DNA from: Nitrospirillum iridis
Lineage (GTDB): Bacteria; Pseudomonadota; Alphaproteobacteria; Azospirillales; Azospirillaceae
Length of the DNA: 64,000 nt
Direction: 5' to 3'
Assembly (NCBI RefSeq): GCF_014205765.1
Contig: NZ_JACIIZ010000019.1
Location: 49,018-113,017 of the forward strand
The notes below the pieces were generated by a model, which worked only from the letters and a program-made list of their open reading frames with translations, was not told where the DNA came from and did not search any database. Position numbers and translations under genes: made by a program. Shown piece by piece: positions 51,219-59,458 of the stretch (position 1 is the stretch's first letter; every line of letters starts with the position of its first letter).

Positions 51219-51722
51219 ATGCGGTACCGTTCCTTGGCACTCGCGGCGATCGGCCTGTTGGCTGTGGCCGGTTGCGCCACCAACCCCGACGCCGACCAGG
51301 CGGCGTATGCCCAGCGCGCCCTGATCGGCATGCCGAAGCAGACCCTGCTGTCCTGCGCCGGTGTGCCCACCCGCCAGACGGCGGTCGACAACCTGGAATA
51401 TTACACCTATTCCAGCGACAGCCTGCAAACCCGCATGGGCCCGTCCTACTGGGGCGGCTTTGGCGGCGGCCCTTGGCATCGCGGCTACTGGGGCGGCGCC
51501 GATTGGGGCGGCAGCACCGAGGTTTCTTCCCGCAACTGCAGCGCCACCTTCACCCTGAAGAATGGCACCGTGCAGCAGCTGGTCTACGGCAGCTCCACCG
51601 ACGGCCCGGCCGCCCGGCTGGCGCAGTGCTACGCCATCGTGCAGAACTGCCTGCCGCTGGTGCCGCATCCGGGTCCGGCGCCCACGGCCGCCGCCACCGG
51701 CGTGGGCGACCACGCGCGCTGA
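51219..51722 (+). CDS. Small lipoprotein of unknown function
   Basis: 167 residues. Signal peptide II with lipobox LAVAGC (Cys at about residue 19), then CATNPDADQ. The mature part has a region like SmpA/BamE lipoproteins in topology (ALIGMPKQTLLSCAGVPT), a Gly/Trp-rich turn (WGGFGGGPWHRGYWGG), and a conserved-looking core with CSATFTLKNGTVQQLVYG. The ATG follows GAGGGAGACTGAA. The family is not named, though the 'MpKxxLLxCAGVP' pattern recurs in alphaproteobacterial lipoproteins. Confidence 0.8.
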   Translation: MRYRSLALAAIGLLAVAGCATNPDADQAAYAQRALIGMPKQTLLSCAGVPTRQTAVDNLEYYTYSSDSLQTRMGPSYWGGFGGGPWHRGYWGGADWGGSTEVSSRNCSATFTLKNGTVQQLVYGSSTDGPAARLAQCYAIVQNCLPLVPHPGPAPTAAATGVGDHAR

Positions 51723-52078
51723 CATCCACGGTCTTCCGCCAGATCGTTGCCAACCCGGAAAGATCTTTGATTTCAGGGGGGGCAATCGTCTTGCCGCAGC
51801 GCTGATCTCCTGACCTATGCTTAAGGCCCGGCCCCGCGCCGGGCCGATGCTCGTTTGCACCATTGCGGACGCGGCGCAACATGACGTTTGATAGGTCCCG
51901 GAAGGAGGGGCCACCAGTCGTGGCCCGCTTCCGAAGGGGGCGGTTACCGGCCGATAGAAGCCGGCGCTGGTTTCCTTGGCAATGATCCACTGGGCACGCG
52001 GGAGACCGGCCCTGGGAAGGCCGGCTGTCGGGCAAAAACCCATACCTGCGGTCCCCGTGATGAACGGGAGAAGCGCCT
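51723..52078. other. Intergenic region with two hairpins
   Basis: 356 bases without a convincing gene. GGCCCGGC/GCCGGGCC (51825-51845) forms an 8-bp stem and may end lipoprotein transcription. At 51899-51933 a longer stem (CGGAAG/CTTCCG outside, GGGCCAC/GTGGCCC inside) would sit in the 5' leader of the CBS gene. No known riboswitch is recognised. Confidence 0.5.
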
Positions 52079-52516
52079 ATGCATGTTTCCGGCATCCTGA
52101 AGACGAAAGACGGCAGCGCCATCATCAGCGCCAAACCGGATGACACCATCGAAACGGTGGTGGCCCTGCTGGCCGCCCACCGCATTGGCGCCGTGCTGGC
52201 GCTGGAACCCGACGGCGGCGTGGCCGGCATCATTTCGGAACGCGACATCGTGCGCGGATTGGCCACCCATGGCCCCGCCGTGCTGAACCAACATGTATCC
52301 GACCTGATGACCCGCAAGGTCCTGGGCTGCGCGCCGGACGACAGCGTCTCCTCCATCATGACGCGGATGACGGAAGGCCGCTTCCGCCACATGCCGGTGA
52401 TCGACAAGGGCAAGCTGGTCGGCTTCATCAGCATCGGCGACGTGGTGAAGTTCCGCCTGGCGGAAGCCACCCATGAGGTGGAGAGCATGCGGGTCTACGT
52501 GGCCGGCGGCTTCTGA
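52079..52516 (+). CDS. CBS-domain pair protein
   Basis: 145 residues made of two CBS motifs (about 10-65 and 75-130): IGAVLALEPDGGVAGIISERDIVRGLA and MPVIDKGKLVGFISIGDVV. Such pairs bind adenosine nucleotides and sense energy or redox state. There is no effector domain, so it must act on a partner. Standalone pairs with the MHVSGILKTKDG start are common in alphaproteobacteria; function unknown. Followed by a terminator-like hairpin. Confidence 0.92.
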   Translation: MHVSGILKTKDGSAIISAKPDDTIETVVALLAAHRIGAVLALEPDGGVAGIISERDIVRGLATHGPAVLNQHVSDLMTRKVLGCAPDDSVSSIMTRMTEGRFRHMPVIDKGKLVGFISIGDVVKFRLAEATHEVESMRVYVAGGF

Positions 52517-52645
52517 CGCGGCGGGGTCATCGGCCGAAGCGTGGGAAAGCGCCACCACCCTGCGGACAGCCGCGGGCGGCGGGCAAGCGTTCGGGCCCGG
52601 GCCGGGACTAGCCTTGCGCCGGCCTGGGTTTCCGAAAGAGGCAAG

Positions 52646-52680
52646 CGGGCCGCTGTGTGACGACCGTCGCAGCGGCCCGT
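52646..52680 (+). terminator. Terminator-like hairpin after the CBS gene
   Basis: CGGGCCGCTG and CAGCGGCCCG form a perfect 10-bp stem with a 14-base loop, followed by TTCGTCATTTC. It lies 130 bases after the stop, so the assignment is moderate. Confidence 0.5.
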
Positions 52681-52783
52681 TCGTCATTTCGGAACCCTGC
52701 CCGCGCGGCCGGCCCCAAGGCGGAGGCACCACCCCGATAGGGGGCAGCGCCGCCGTCCCCGTCCCCCAGCGAAAGCCGCCCCC

Positions 52784-53509
52784 ATGACCGCGACCGATCC
52801 CGCCCAGAACCATCCCGGCGCCATCGACCTTTACGCCTGGCCCACCCCCAACGGCTATAAGATCTCCATCGCGCTGGAGGAGATGGGGCTGCCCTACACG
52901 GTGCATCCGGTGGACATCGGCGGCGGCGATCAGTTCAAGCCCGACTTCCTGGCCATCAGTCCCAACAACCGCATGCCGGCGATCGTCGACCCGCACGGTC
53001 CCAATGGGCAGCCGCTGTCCCTGTTCGAGTCCGGCGCCATCCTGATCTATCTGGCGGAAAAGACCGGGCAATTCCGCCCCGCCGATCCCGCCGCCTGGTA
53101 TGGCCACGTCCAGTGGCTGATGTGGCAGATGGGCGGCGTTGGCCCCATGTTCGGCCAGGCCGGCCACTTCCGTCACTACGCGCCCGAACGCATCCAGTAC
53201 GGTATCGACCGCTACACCAACGAAGGCCGTCGCCTGATCCGGGTGGCCAACACCCAGTTGGCCAAGACGGAGTATCTGGCGGGCGACTATGGCATCGCCG
53301 ACATGGCGACGTTCCCCTGGCTGCGCCTGCACGACCGCTATGACATCGACCTGGCCGACTTCCCCCATGTGAAGCGCTGGATCGACGCCGTGGCCGCCCG
53401 CCCCGCCGTTCAGCGCGGCCTGCTCCTGCTGGCGGACAAGGTCCGGCCGGCCAGCCAGGCCATGGACGACAAGGCGCGCGAGAACCTGTTCGGCGCCAGG
53501 CAACGCTGA
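52784..53509 (+). CDS. Glutathione S-transferase, YfcG/Nu class
   Basis: 241 residues. The N-terminal DLYAWPTPNGYKISIALEEM with the Thr-Pro-Asn-Gly loop is the signature of YfcG-type disulfide-bond reductases. AISPNNRMPAIVDP and LFESGAILIYLAEKTG follow as the glutathione-binding part. The C-terminal domain has WQMGGVGPMFGQAGHF and YLAGDYGIADMATFPW, typical of this class. These enzymes reduce disulfides with two bound glutathiones. Transcribed alone; the DUF3034 gene follows 138 bases later. Confidence 0.92.
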   Translation: MTATDPAQNHPGAIDLYAWPTPNGYKISIALEEMGLPYTVHPVDIGGGDQFKPDFLAISPNNRMPAIVDPHGPNGQPLSLFESGAILIYLAEKTGQFRPADPAAWYGHVQWLMWQMGGVGPMFGQAGHFRHYAPERIQYGIDRYTNEGRRLIRVANTQLAKTEYLAGDYGIADMATFPWLRLHDRYDIDLADFPHVKRWIDAVAARPAVQRGLLLLADKVRPASQAMDDKARENLFGARQR

Positions 53510-53647
53510 GAGACCCCACCCCATCCTGCCCCCCCGTATCGGGGCTTCCGCATGGCGGCGCCTTGACCATGGCGGCCGGGAAGCCATCTACCTTCCCGCC
53601 GTCGCTCATCCGGATCGATGGCGGGAGTTGGGGGCGAGTGGGGCGTG

Positions 53648-54622
53648 ATGTTCCTGCAACGGTTTTGGGGACGGTTTTGGGGACGGCTTTGTCGGGTGCG
53701 GCGAGCGCGTCGAGTCGCGCCATGGGCGGGTGCCGCACTGCTGGGCGTGGGCCTCACCGGGGCGGGACTGCCCGCCAGGGCCGCCACGGTCGGCCGCCCG
53801 GAAGGCGCGACCTTCAGCGGCAAGCTGATCGCCACCGGCGGCGTCACCCAGGTGGAGGGGGCGGCCGGAGGCGGCCTGACGCCCTGGGCCGTCATCGGCG
53901 GTGGCGGCACGCGGGAGGAGGTGGGCGCCACCGCCTTCTTCACCGCCGTGCGCACCCACGATTACGGCATGGACGCCTACGGCGCCCTGATCGGCCTGTG
54001 GGATCGGGTGGAGCTGTCCATCGCCCAGGACCGCTTCGACACCCAGGCCATCGGCGGCGCCCTGGGGCTGGGTAAGGGCTACGCCTTCACCAGCACGGTC
54101 GCCGGCCTGAAGGTGCGGATGGCGGGCGACGCGGTCTATGACCAGGATAGCTGGATGCCCCAGGTGGCCTTGGGCGCCCAGTACAAGTCCAACAACCGCG
54201 GCGCCCTGGTGAAGGCGCTGGGCGCCCGCGACGATCAGGGTGTCGACCTTTATGCCAGCGCCACCAAGCTCCTGCTGGCGCAAAGCCTGCTGTTGAGCGG
54301 CACACTGCGCCTGACCAAGGCCAACCAGACGGGCTTGCTGGGCTTCGGCGGCGGCGATGACGACTATCATGCGGAACTGGAGGGCAGCGCCGCCTTGCTG
54401 CTGGACCGCCATCTGGTGGCGGGCGTGGAGTATCGCATGAAGCCCAACACCCTGGCCCGCGCCAATCCCGGGCTGGCGCCGGAGGACGACTGGTATGACG
54501 CCTTCGTCGCCTGGCTGCCGACCCGGAACCTGGCCGTCACCCTGGCGTATGTGAACCTGGGCCGGGTGGTGACACCCACACGGCAGAACGCCGTCTACCT
54601 GTCCCTGCAGGCGGGGTTCTGA
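53648..54622 (+). CDS. DUF3034 family outer-membrane-like protein
   Basis: 324 residues. Basic start followed by a hydrophobic signal (about 30-47, ending ARAAT). Then a series of amphipathic strands ending in YLSLQAGF with terminal Phe, as in outer-membrane barrels. The pattern GGVTQVEGAAGGGLTPWAVIGG and EDDWYDAFVAWLPTRNLAVTLAYVNLG is that of DUF3034. The start region has a 12-base direct repeat coding GRFWGRFW. The gene is four bases before the lipoprotein truncated haemoglobin gene, so they form an operon. Confidence 0.85.
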   Translation: MFLQRFWGRFWGRLCRVRRARRVAPWAGAALLGVGLTGAGLPARAATVGRPEGATFSGKLIATGGVTQVEGAAGGGLTPWAVIGGGGTREEVGATAFFTAVRTHDYGMDAYGALIGLWDRVELSIAQDRFDTQAIGGALGLGKGYAFTSTVAGLKVRMAGDAVYDQDSWMPQVALGAQYKSNNRGALVKALGARDDQGVDLYASATKLLLAQSLLLSGTLRLTKANQTGLLGFGGGDDDYHAELEGSAALLLDRHLVAGVEYRMKPNTLARANPGLAPEDDWYDAFVAWLPTRNLAVTLAYVNLGRVVTPTRQNAVYLSLQAGF

Positions 54623-54626
54623 CGCC

Positions 54627-55172
54627 ATGGCCCGCCTGACGATCCCCACATTGCTTTTGGCCGCCATCCTGGCCGGCCCGCTGGCTGGCTGCGCCGCCGG
54701 CCCCTCCCCCGACCTGTATCAGACCTTCGGCGGCCAGCCGGGGGTCGTGGCCCTGGTGGACGACCTCATGGACGGGATGATGCGCAATCCCGACCTCCAT
54801 CCCTATTTCGTCAACGCCAACCGCCGGCACATCAAGGCCGAGCTGGCGGCCCAGTTTTGCGTCACCTTGGGCGGCCCCTGCGTTTACAAGGGCATGGACA
54901 TGAAGATGGCCCATGCCCGTTACGGCATCGGCGACCATGAATTCAACGCCTTGGTGGAGGAATTGCAGGAGGCCATGGACAGACGCGGGATCCCCTACGC
55001 CGCGCAGAACCGCCTCCTGGCCATGCTGGCACCCTACCGGAACGACATGGTCCATCCCGCCCCACCGCCCCGCGCCCGGCCCCCCCTGACCATCGCGCCC
55101 AACGCCGTGCGTGTGCCGGAAGGGGTGCCGGAGGGGGCGTCCACGACCAAGGAAACGCCACCCGCACCGTGA
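54627..55172 (+). CDS. Group 1 truncated haemoglobin with lipoprotein signal
   Basis: 181 residues. A lipoprotein signal ending LAGC (Cys22) would anchor it to a membrane, unusual for a globin. Residues 30-140 are a group 1 truncated haemoglobin: YQTFGGQPGVVALVDDLMDG, LHPYFVNANRRHI, CVTLGGPCVYKG and MAHARYGIGDHEF with the proximal His96. A Pro-rich tail of 40 residues follows. It lies directly after a DUF3034 outer-membrane protein, suggesting a shared role in haem, NO or O2 handling in the periplasm; that is inference. Ordinary group 1 globins are cytoplasmic and about 120 residues. Confidence 0.86.
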   Translation: MARLTIPTLLLAAILAGPLAGCAAGPSPDLYQTFGGQPGVVALVDDLMDGMMRNPDLHPYFVNANRRHIKAELAAQFCVTLGGPCVYKGMDMKMAHARYGIGDHEFNALVEELQEAMDRRGIPYAAQNRLLAMLAPYRNDMVHPAPPPRARPPLTIAPNAVRVPEGVPEGASTTKETPPAP

Positions 55173-55254
55173 CTCCGCCCACATATGCGGCAATTGCCCA
55201 AGCGGGCGGCAGCCCCCACCGTTCGGCCAATCGCCAGCCGAAATCCACTCACCG

Positions 55255-55306
55255 ATGGATAGATAGGCTAGCGCTAGCCCCTGGTGGTGGTTTAGCATCT
55301 ATCCAT
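55255..55306. repeat. Inverted repeat with nested palindrome
   Basis: ATGGATAGAT (55255-55264) and ATCTATCCAT (55297-55306) are exact complements. Between them lies GGCTAGCGCTAGCC (55266-55279), a perfect 14-base palindrome. It is 83 bases after the globin stop, in an 816-base stretch (55173-55988) with no convincing gene. The remainder of that stretch holds an exact TATAAT at 55485 without a well-spaced -35, a short AAGGG/CCCTT stem near 55703, and the promoter described at 55848. Confidence 0.55.
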
Positions 55307-55847
55307 AGCAGGGTCGCCCCCTGACAGCTCTTGCCGGACGTCTCGGCGGCAAGTCTCAGAAGCGGCCAGGACCCGCCGATCGGTCCCATCTAACCAGGGC
55401 CGGTGCGGCCAAAAAGATGTATTCCCCACCTTGGCATTAACGATTTGGTGAGGGCTTGTCCCCCACCCTGCCCGAAGGGAATACTTATAATGACACCGTC
55501 AACGCGCCGGTCGCGGGGCATACCCTGGGCTTAGGCCGTTTGGCGGAGGGACGCGTGGTGTCAGGCGCCGCCGGTCGGGCCTGGGGAAAAGCGGAAGGGC
55601 GCGCATGGCCTTCGGGCCGGCCCTGTTGGAACAGATGGTACGGCCAGGGCCCGATCGGGCTGGACGGTCGCACCCAACACCGCATGATCACTGAAAAAAT
55701 CAAGGGACCGCCCTTATTCCGTCACGGTCGCCGACCAATATCTTAATCAAGTCCGAGGCATTCGGGTTTTAGGGAGACAAGGCAACGACAGGTGACGCCG
55801 CAGGCCACGCGCCAAGCCCATCCTTGAGGATGTGGTCGATCTGGTAC

Positions 55848-55872
55848 GGAACTTGCCTCCCTGTGTATCGTT
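55848..55872 (+). promoter_or_regulatory. Candidate EcfG general-stress promoter
   Basis: GGAAC-N16-CGTT matches the alphaproteobacterial EcfG consensus exactly. It lies 117 bases before prkA in the same direction, and prkA-yeaH-spoVR is a stress operon in other bacteria. The expected transcription start is around 55879. Confidence 0.65.
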
Positions 55873-55882
55873 GCGAGGTAGT

Positions 55883-55900
55883 ACCCCGTTCGAACGGGGT
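55883..55900 (+). other. Hairpin at the expected 5' end of the prkA mRNA
   Basis: ACCCCGTTCGAACGGGGT is a perfect 18-base palindrome that would fold with a short UCGA-type loop within a few bases of the predicted transcription start, followed by TTTT-like TTTTAGG. It could stabilise the 5' end, or act as a short attenuator/terminator. Confidence 0.5.
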
Positions 55901-55988
55901 TTTAGGTAAGAGCCGTCGCGGCCCCCGTCAGCCCGGGACCGCCGTTCGAGTTGCCTGATAGGCCTGATCCTTCTGAAAGGGTGAGCCC

Positions 55989-57935
55989 ATGCCGAAGTCG
56001 ACCGATCTGTTCACGACCTTCGCCCAAAGCTACGAGGCGCGCCGCGAAGTGGCGATGTCGTTGCAGGAATACCTTGAGGGGTGCCGCGACGACCCGATGA
56101 TGTTCGCCAGCGCGCCCGAGCGTCTGCTGGCCGCCATCGGCGAGCCGGAGGTGGTGGACACCGCCAAGGACAGCCGTCTGTCCCGCGTTTTCATGAACCG
56201 CACCATCAAGATCTATCCCGCCTTCGCCGAGTTCTACGGCATGGAGGAGACGATCGAGCGCATCGTCGGCTTCTTCCGACATGCCGCCCAGGGTCTGGAG
56301 GAACGCAAGCAGATCCTGTACCTGCTGGGCCCGGTGGGCGGCGGCAAATCCTCGCTGGCGGAGCGTCTGAAGGCCCTGATGGAGGACCAGCCCATCTATG
56401 TGCTGAAGGCCGGCGACCAGCTGAGCCCGGTGTTCGAAAGCCCGCTGGGGCTGTTCGACCCCGGCACCATGGGCGACGCGCTGGAGGAGCGCTACGGCAT
56501 CCCCCGGCGCCGGCTGACCGGCCTGGTCAGCCCCTGGGCCATCAAACGCCTGGACGAGTTCGCGGGGGACATCACCCGCTTCAAGGTGGTGAAGGTGCGC
56601 CCCTCGCGCCTGCGCCAGATCGCCGTCTCCAAGACGGAGCCGGGTGACGAGAACAACCAGGACATCTCCTCCCTGGTCGGCAAGGTCGATATCCGCAAGC
56701 TGGAGATGTTCCAGCAGAACGATCCCGACGCCTACAGCTACTCCGGCGGCCTCAACCGGGCGAACCAGGGCTTGCTTGAATTCGTCGAGATGTTCAAGGC
56801 CCCCATCAAGATGCTGCATCCCCTGCTGACCGCGACGCAGGAGGGCAACTACATCGGCACGGAGAACATCGGCGCCCTGCCCTTCACCGGCATCATCATG
56901 GCCCACTCCAACGAGTCCGAGTGGCAGAGCTTCAAGAACAACAAGAACAACGAGGCCTTCATCGACCGCATCTGCGTGGTCAAGGTCCCCTACAGCCTGC
57001 GCGTGACGGAAGAGCAGCGCATCTATGAGAAGCTGATCGGCGGGTCCGAACTGGCCAAGTCGCCTTGCGCCCCCGGCACCATGGAGATGCTGGCCCGCTT
57101 CACCGTCCTGTCGCGCCTGCGCGAGCATGAGAACTCCAACCTGTTCTCCAAGATGCGGGTCTATGACGGCGAAAGCCTGAAGGAAACGGACCCCAAGGCC
57201 CGTACCTTGCAGGAATACAAGGACGCCGCCGGCGTGGACGAGGGCATGAACGGCATCTCCACCCGCTTCGCCTTCAAGGTGCTGGCCAGCACCTTCAATT
57301 ACGACACCGTGGAGGTGGCGGCCGATCCGGTGCACCTGATGTACGTGCTGGAACAGGCCATCCGGCGGGAGCAATTCCCGGACGAGACGGAAAAGCGCTA
57401 CATCGAATTCATCAAGGCCGAGCTGGCGCCGCGGTATGCGGAGTTCATCGGCTATGAAATCCAAAAGGCCTACCTCGAGTCCTACCACGATTATGGCCAG
57501 AACCTGTTCGACCGGTACGTCGACTATGCCGACGCCTGGATTGAGGATCAGGACTTCAAGGATCCCGATACCGGCCAGTTGATGAACCGGGACCTGCTGA
57601 ACCAGGAGCTGACCAAGATCGAGAAGCCGGCGGGCATCGCCAACCCCAAGGACTTCCGCAACGAGGTGGTGAAGTTCGTGCTGCGGGCGCGGGCGGCCAA
57701 CGCCGGCCGCAATCCCAGCTGGACCTCTTATGAAAAGCTGCGCCTGGTCATAGAACGGCGTATGTTCAGCCAGGTGGAAGAGTTGCTGCCGGTGATCAGC
57801 TTCGGCAGCAAGAAGGACGGCGAGACGGAGAAGAAGCATCACGAATTCGTCGAGCGCATGGTGGATCGCGGCTATACCGAGCGTCAGGTGCGCCGGTTGG
57901 TCGAGTGGTACATGCGGGTGAAGCAGGCGGGCTGA
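55989..57935 (+). CDS. prkA: PrkA family serine protein kinase
   Basis: 648 residues. The N-terminal AAA+ domain (about 70-380) has Walker A GPVGGGKSS (114-122) and FTGIIMAHSNESEW; the C-terminal part (about 400-640) is the PrkA kinase-like region with DYADAWIEDQDF. PrkA of Bacillus and YeaG of E. coli act in sporulation or starvation/stress. AAAGGGTGAGCCC before ATG is a fair ribosome site. It starts the prkA-yeaH-spoVR operon behind a candidate EcfG promoter. Targets are unknown. Confidence 0.96.
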   Translation: MPKSTDLFTTFAQSYEARREVAMSLQEYLEGCRDDPMMFASAPERLLAAIGEPEVVDTAKDSRLSRVFMNRTIKIYPAFAEFYGMEETIERIVGFFRHAAQGLEERKQILYLLGPVGGGKSSLAERLKALMEDQPIYVLKAGDQLSPVFESPLGLFDPGTMGDALEERYGIPRRRLTGLVSPWAIKRLDEFAGDITRFKVVKVRPSRLRQIAVSKTEPGDENNQDISSLVGKVDIRKLEMFQQNDPDAYSYSGGLNRANQGLLEFVEMFKAPIKMLHPLLTATQEGNYIGTENIGALPFTGIIMAHSNESEWQSFKNNKNNEAFIDRICVVKVPYSLRVTEEQRIYEKLIGGSELAKSPCAPGTMEMLARFTVLSRLREHENSNLFSKMRVYDGESLKETDPKARTLQEYKDAAGVDEGMNGISTRFAFKVLASTFNYDTVEVAADPVHLMYVLEQAIRREQFPDETEKRYIEFIKAELAPRYAEFIGYEIQKAYLESYHDYGQNLFDRYVDYADAWIEDQDFKDPDTGQLMNRDLLNQELTKIEKPAGIANPKDFRNEVVKFVLRARAANAGRNPSWTSYEKLRLVIERRMFSQVEELLPVISFGSKKDGETEKKHHEFVERMVDRGYTERQVRRLVEWYMRVKQAG

Positions 57936-58126
57936 TGCGGCCCGGACCCGGCCTCACCGGCCGGGTCCACCCGCGATTTCCCCCCGCGCTTGCACGCGGA
58001 ACAGACACCACCCCCTCCCGGCTTGTCACCGGTGGCGCTCCCCCGAACCGGTCCCCGTAATGGGCGCCGGTCCGCTGGTGTCGCCGCCGGGGTCACCCCC
58101 GGGACTGGGGCACGGGGGAGTAAGGC

Positions 58127-59458
58127 ATGTCGATGATCATTGTCGATCGCCGCAGTAATCCCAAGGGCAAGAGCCTTGCCAACCGCCAGCGATTCATCCG
58201 CCGCGCCAAGGAGCAAATCCTGCGCGCCGTGAATGGCGCGTCCAGCAGCCGCCGTATCAAGGATGTCGAGAGCGGCGCCGATATCGCCATTCCGACCGGG
58301 GGCATCGCCGAACCCACCTTCCGACGGTCGGCCCAGGGGGGTATCCGCGACCATGTCGTCCCCGGCAACAAGGAATTCATGGAGGGCGACACCATCGCCA
58401 AGCCGCCGGGGGGCGCGGGCGGCGGGCGGGGCAATGAAGGCAGTGCCGACGGCGGTGGCGAGGATGAGTTCCGCTTCGTCCTGACGCGGGAGGAGTTCAT
58501 GGACCTCTTCATGGAGGACCTGGAACTGCCCGACCTGGCCAAGCGCAAGCTGAAGGCGGCGGACGCCGTGCTGTGGCAGCGGGCCGGATATTCCGTCTCG
58601 GGCTCGCCCACCAACCTCAACCTGGTGCGCACCATGCGCAACAGCCTGTCCCGCCGCATCGCCCTGAAACGTCCGAAGTCGGACGAGATGCTGGCGCTGG
58701 AGGCCGAGATCGCGGAGCTGGAAGCCCATCCGGGCCAGGACCCGGACCGGCTGATGGCGCTGCGCGGCCTGCTGGAACGCCAGGTGTTGCGGGCCAAGCG
58801 CATCCCCTACATCGACCCCATCGATGTCCGCTACAACCGCTTCACCGCCATCCCCAAGCCGGCGGCCCAGGCGGTGATGTTCTGCCTGATGGACGTGTCG
58901 GGCTCCATGACCGAGCACATGAAGGACCTGGCCAAGCGCTTCTTCATGCTGCTCTATCTTTTCCTCACCCGCCGCTACAAGCAGGTGGAGGTGGTGTTCA
59001 TCCGCCACACCCATGAGGCGGAGGAGGTGGACGAGGACACCTTCTTCCATTCCACCGAGACCGGCGGCACCATGGTGTCGACCGCCTTGGAGGAGATGAA
59101 GCGCATCATCAAGGAGCGCTATCCCGTCTCCGACTGGAACATCTACGGCGCCCAGGCGTCGGACGGCGACAACACCACCAGCGATGGCGGGCGCACCGCC
59201 GCCCTGCTGCAGAACGACTTGCTGCCCGCCTGCCAGTACTACGCCTATGTCGAGGTGGGATCCGACCCCGACGCCATGCCCGCCGGCTTCGCCACCCACG
59301 CCCGCGAAACCGACCTGTGGCGCACCTACAAGCAGGTCACCGGCACCGAGACGCCGTTCGTCATGAAGAAGGTCCGCCACCGGCGGGAAATCTATCCGGT
59401 ATTCCGTGAGCTGTTCGCCCGCGACGGCGCGAAACAGACGGAGGAGGCCACGCCTTGA
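58127..59458 (+). CDS. YeaH/YhbH family protein (VWA-like)
   Basis: 443 residues of the DUF444 family, always found with PrkA and SpoVR. N-terminal basic segment (VDRRSNPKGKSLANRQRF), a Gly-rich linker (about 95-112), a helical middle, and a C-terminal VWA-like domain with the MIDAS motif DVSGS at 256-260 and FIRHTHEAEEVDEDTFF. It may act as an adaptor for the PrkA kinase. 191 bases from prkA without a clear terminator; its stop overlaps the SpoVR start (TTGA). Confidence 0.95.
   Translation: MSMIIVDRRSNPKGKSLANRQRFIRRAKEQILRAVNGASSSRRIKDVESGADIAIPTGGIAEPTFRRSAQGGIRDHVVPGNKEFMEGDTIAKPPGGAGGGRGNEGSADGGGEDEFRFVLTREEFMDLFMEDLELPDLAKRKLKAADAVLWQRAGYSVSGSPTNLNLVRTMRNSLSRRIALKRPKSDEMLALEAEIAELEAHPGQDPDRLMALRGLLERQVLRAKRIPYIDPIDVRYNRFTAIPKPAAQAVMFCLMDVSGSMTEHMKDLAKRFFMLLYLFLTRRYKQVEVVFIRHTHEAEEVDEDTFFHSTETGGTMVSTALEEMKRIIKERYPVSDWNIYGAQASDGDNTTSDGGRTAALLQNDLLPACQYYAYVEVGSDPDAMPAGFATHARETDLWRTYKQVTGTETPFVMKKVRHRREIYPVFRELFARDGAKQTEEATP

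Noticed and set aside
53660..53700. Repeat GGTTTTGGGGAC as a regulatory or mobile repeat
   Set aside because: It is in frame within the DUF3034 coding sequence and encodes RFWG twice.
55456..55746. 96-codon open frame in the spacer before prkA
   Set aside because: Residue composition is not protein-like and no good ribosome site precedes it.
55883..55900. GTTCGAA resembling a tRNA T-loop
   Set aside because: No acceptor or anticodon stems around it; it is part of a simple palindrome.
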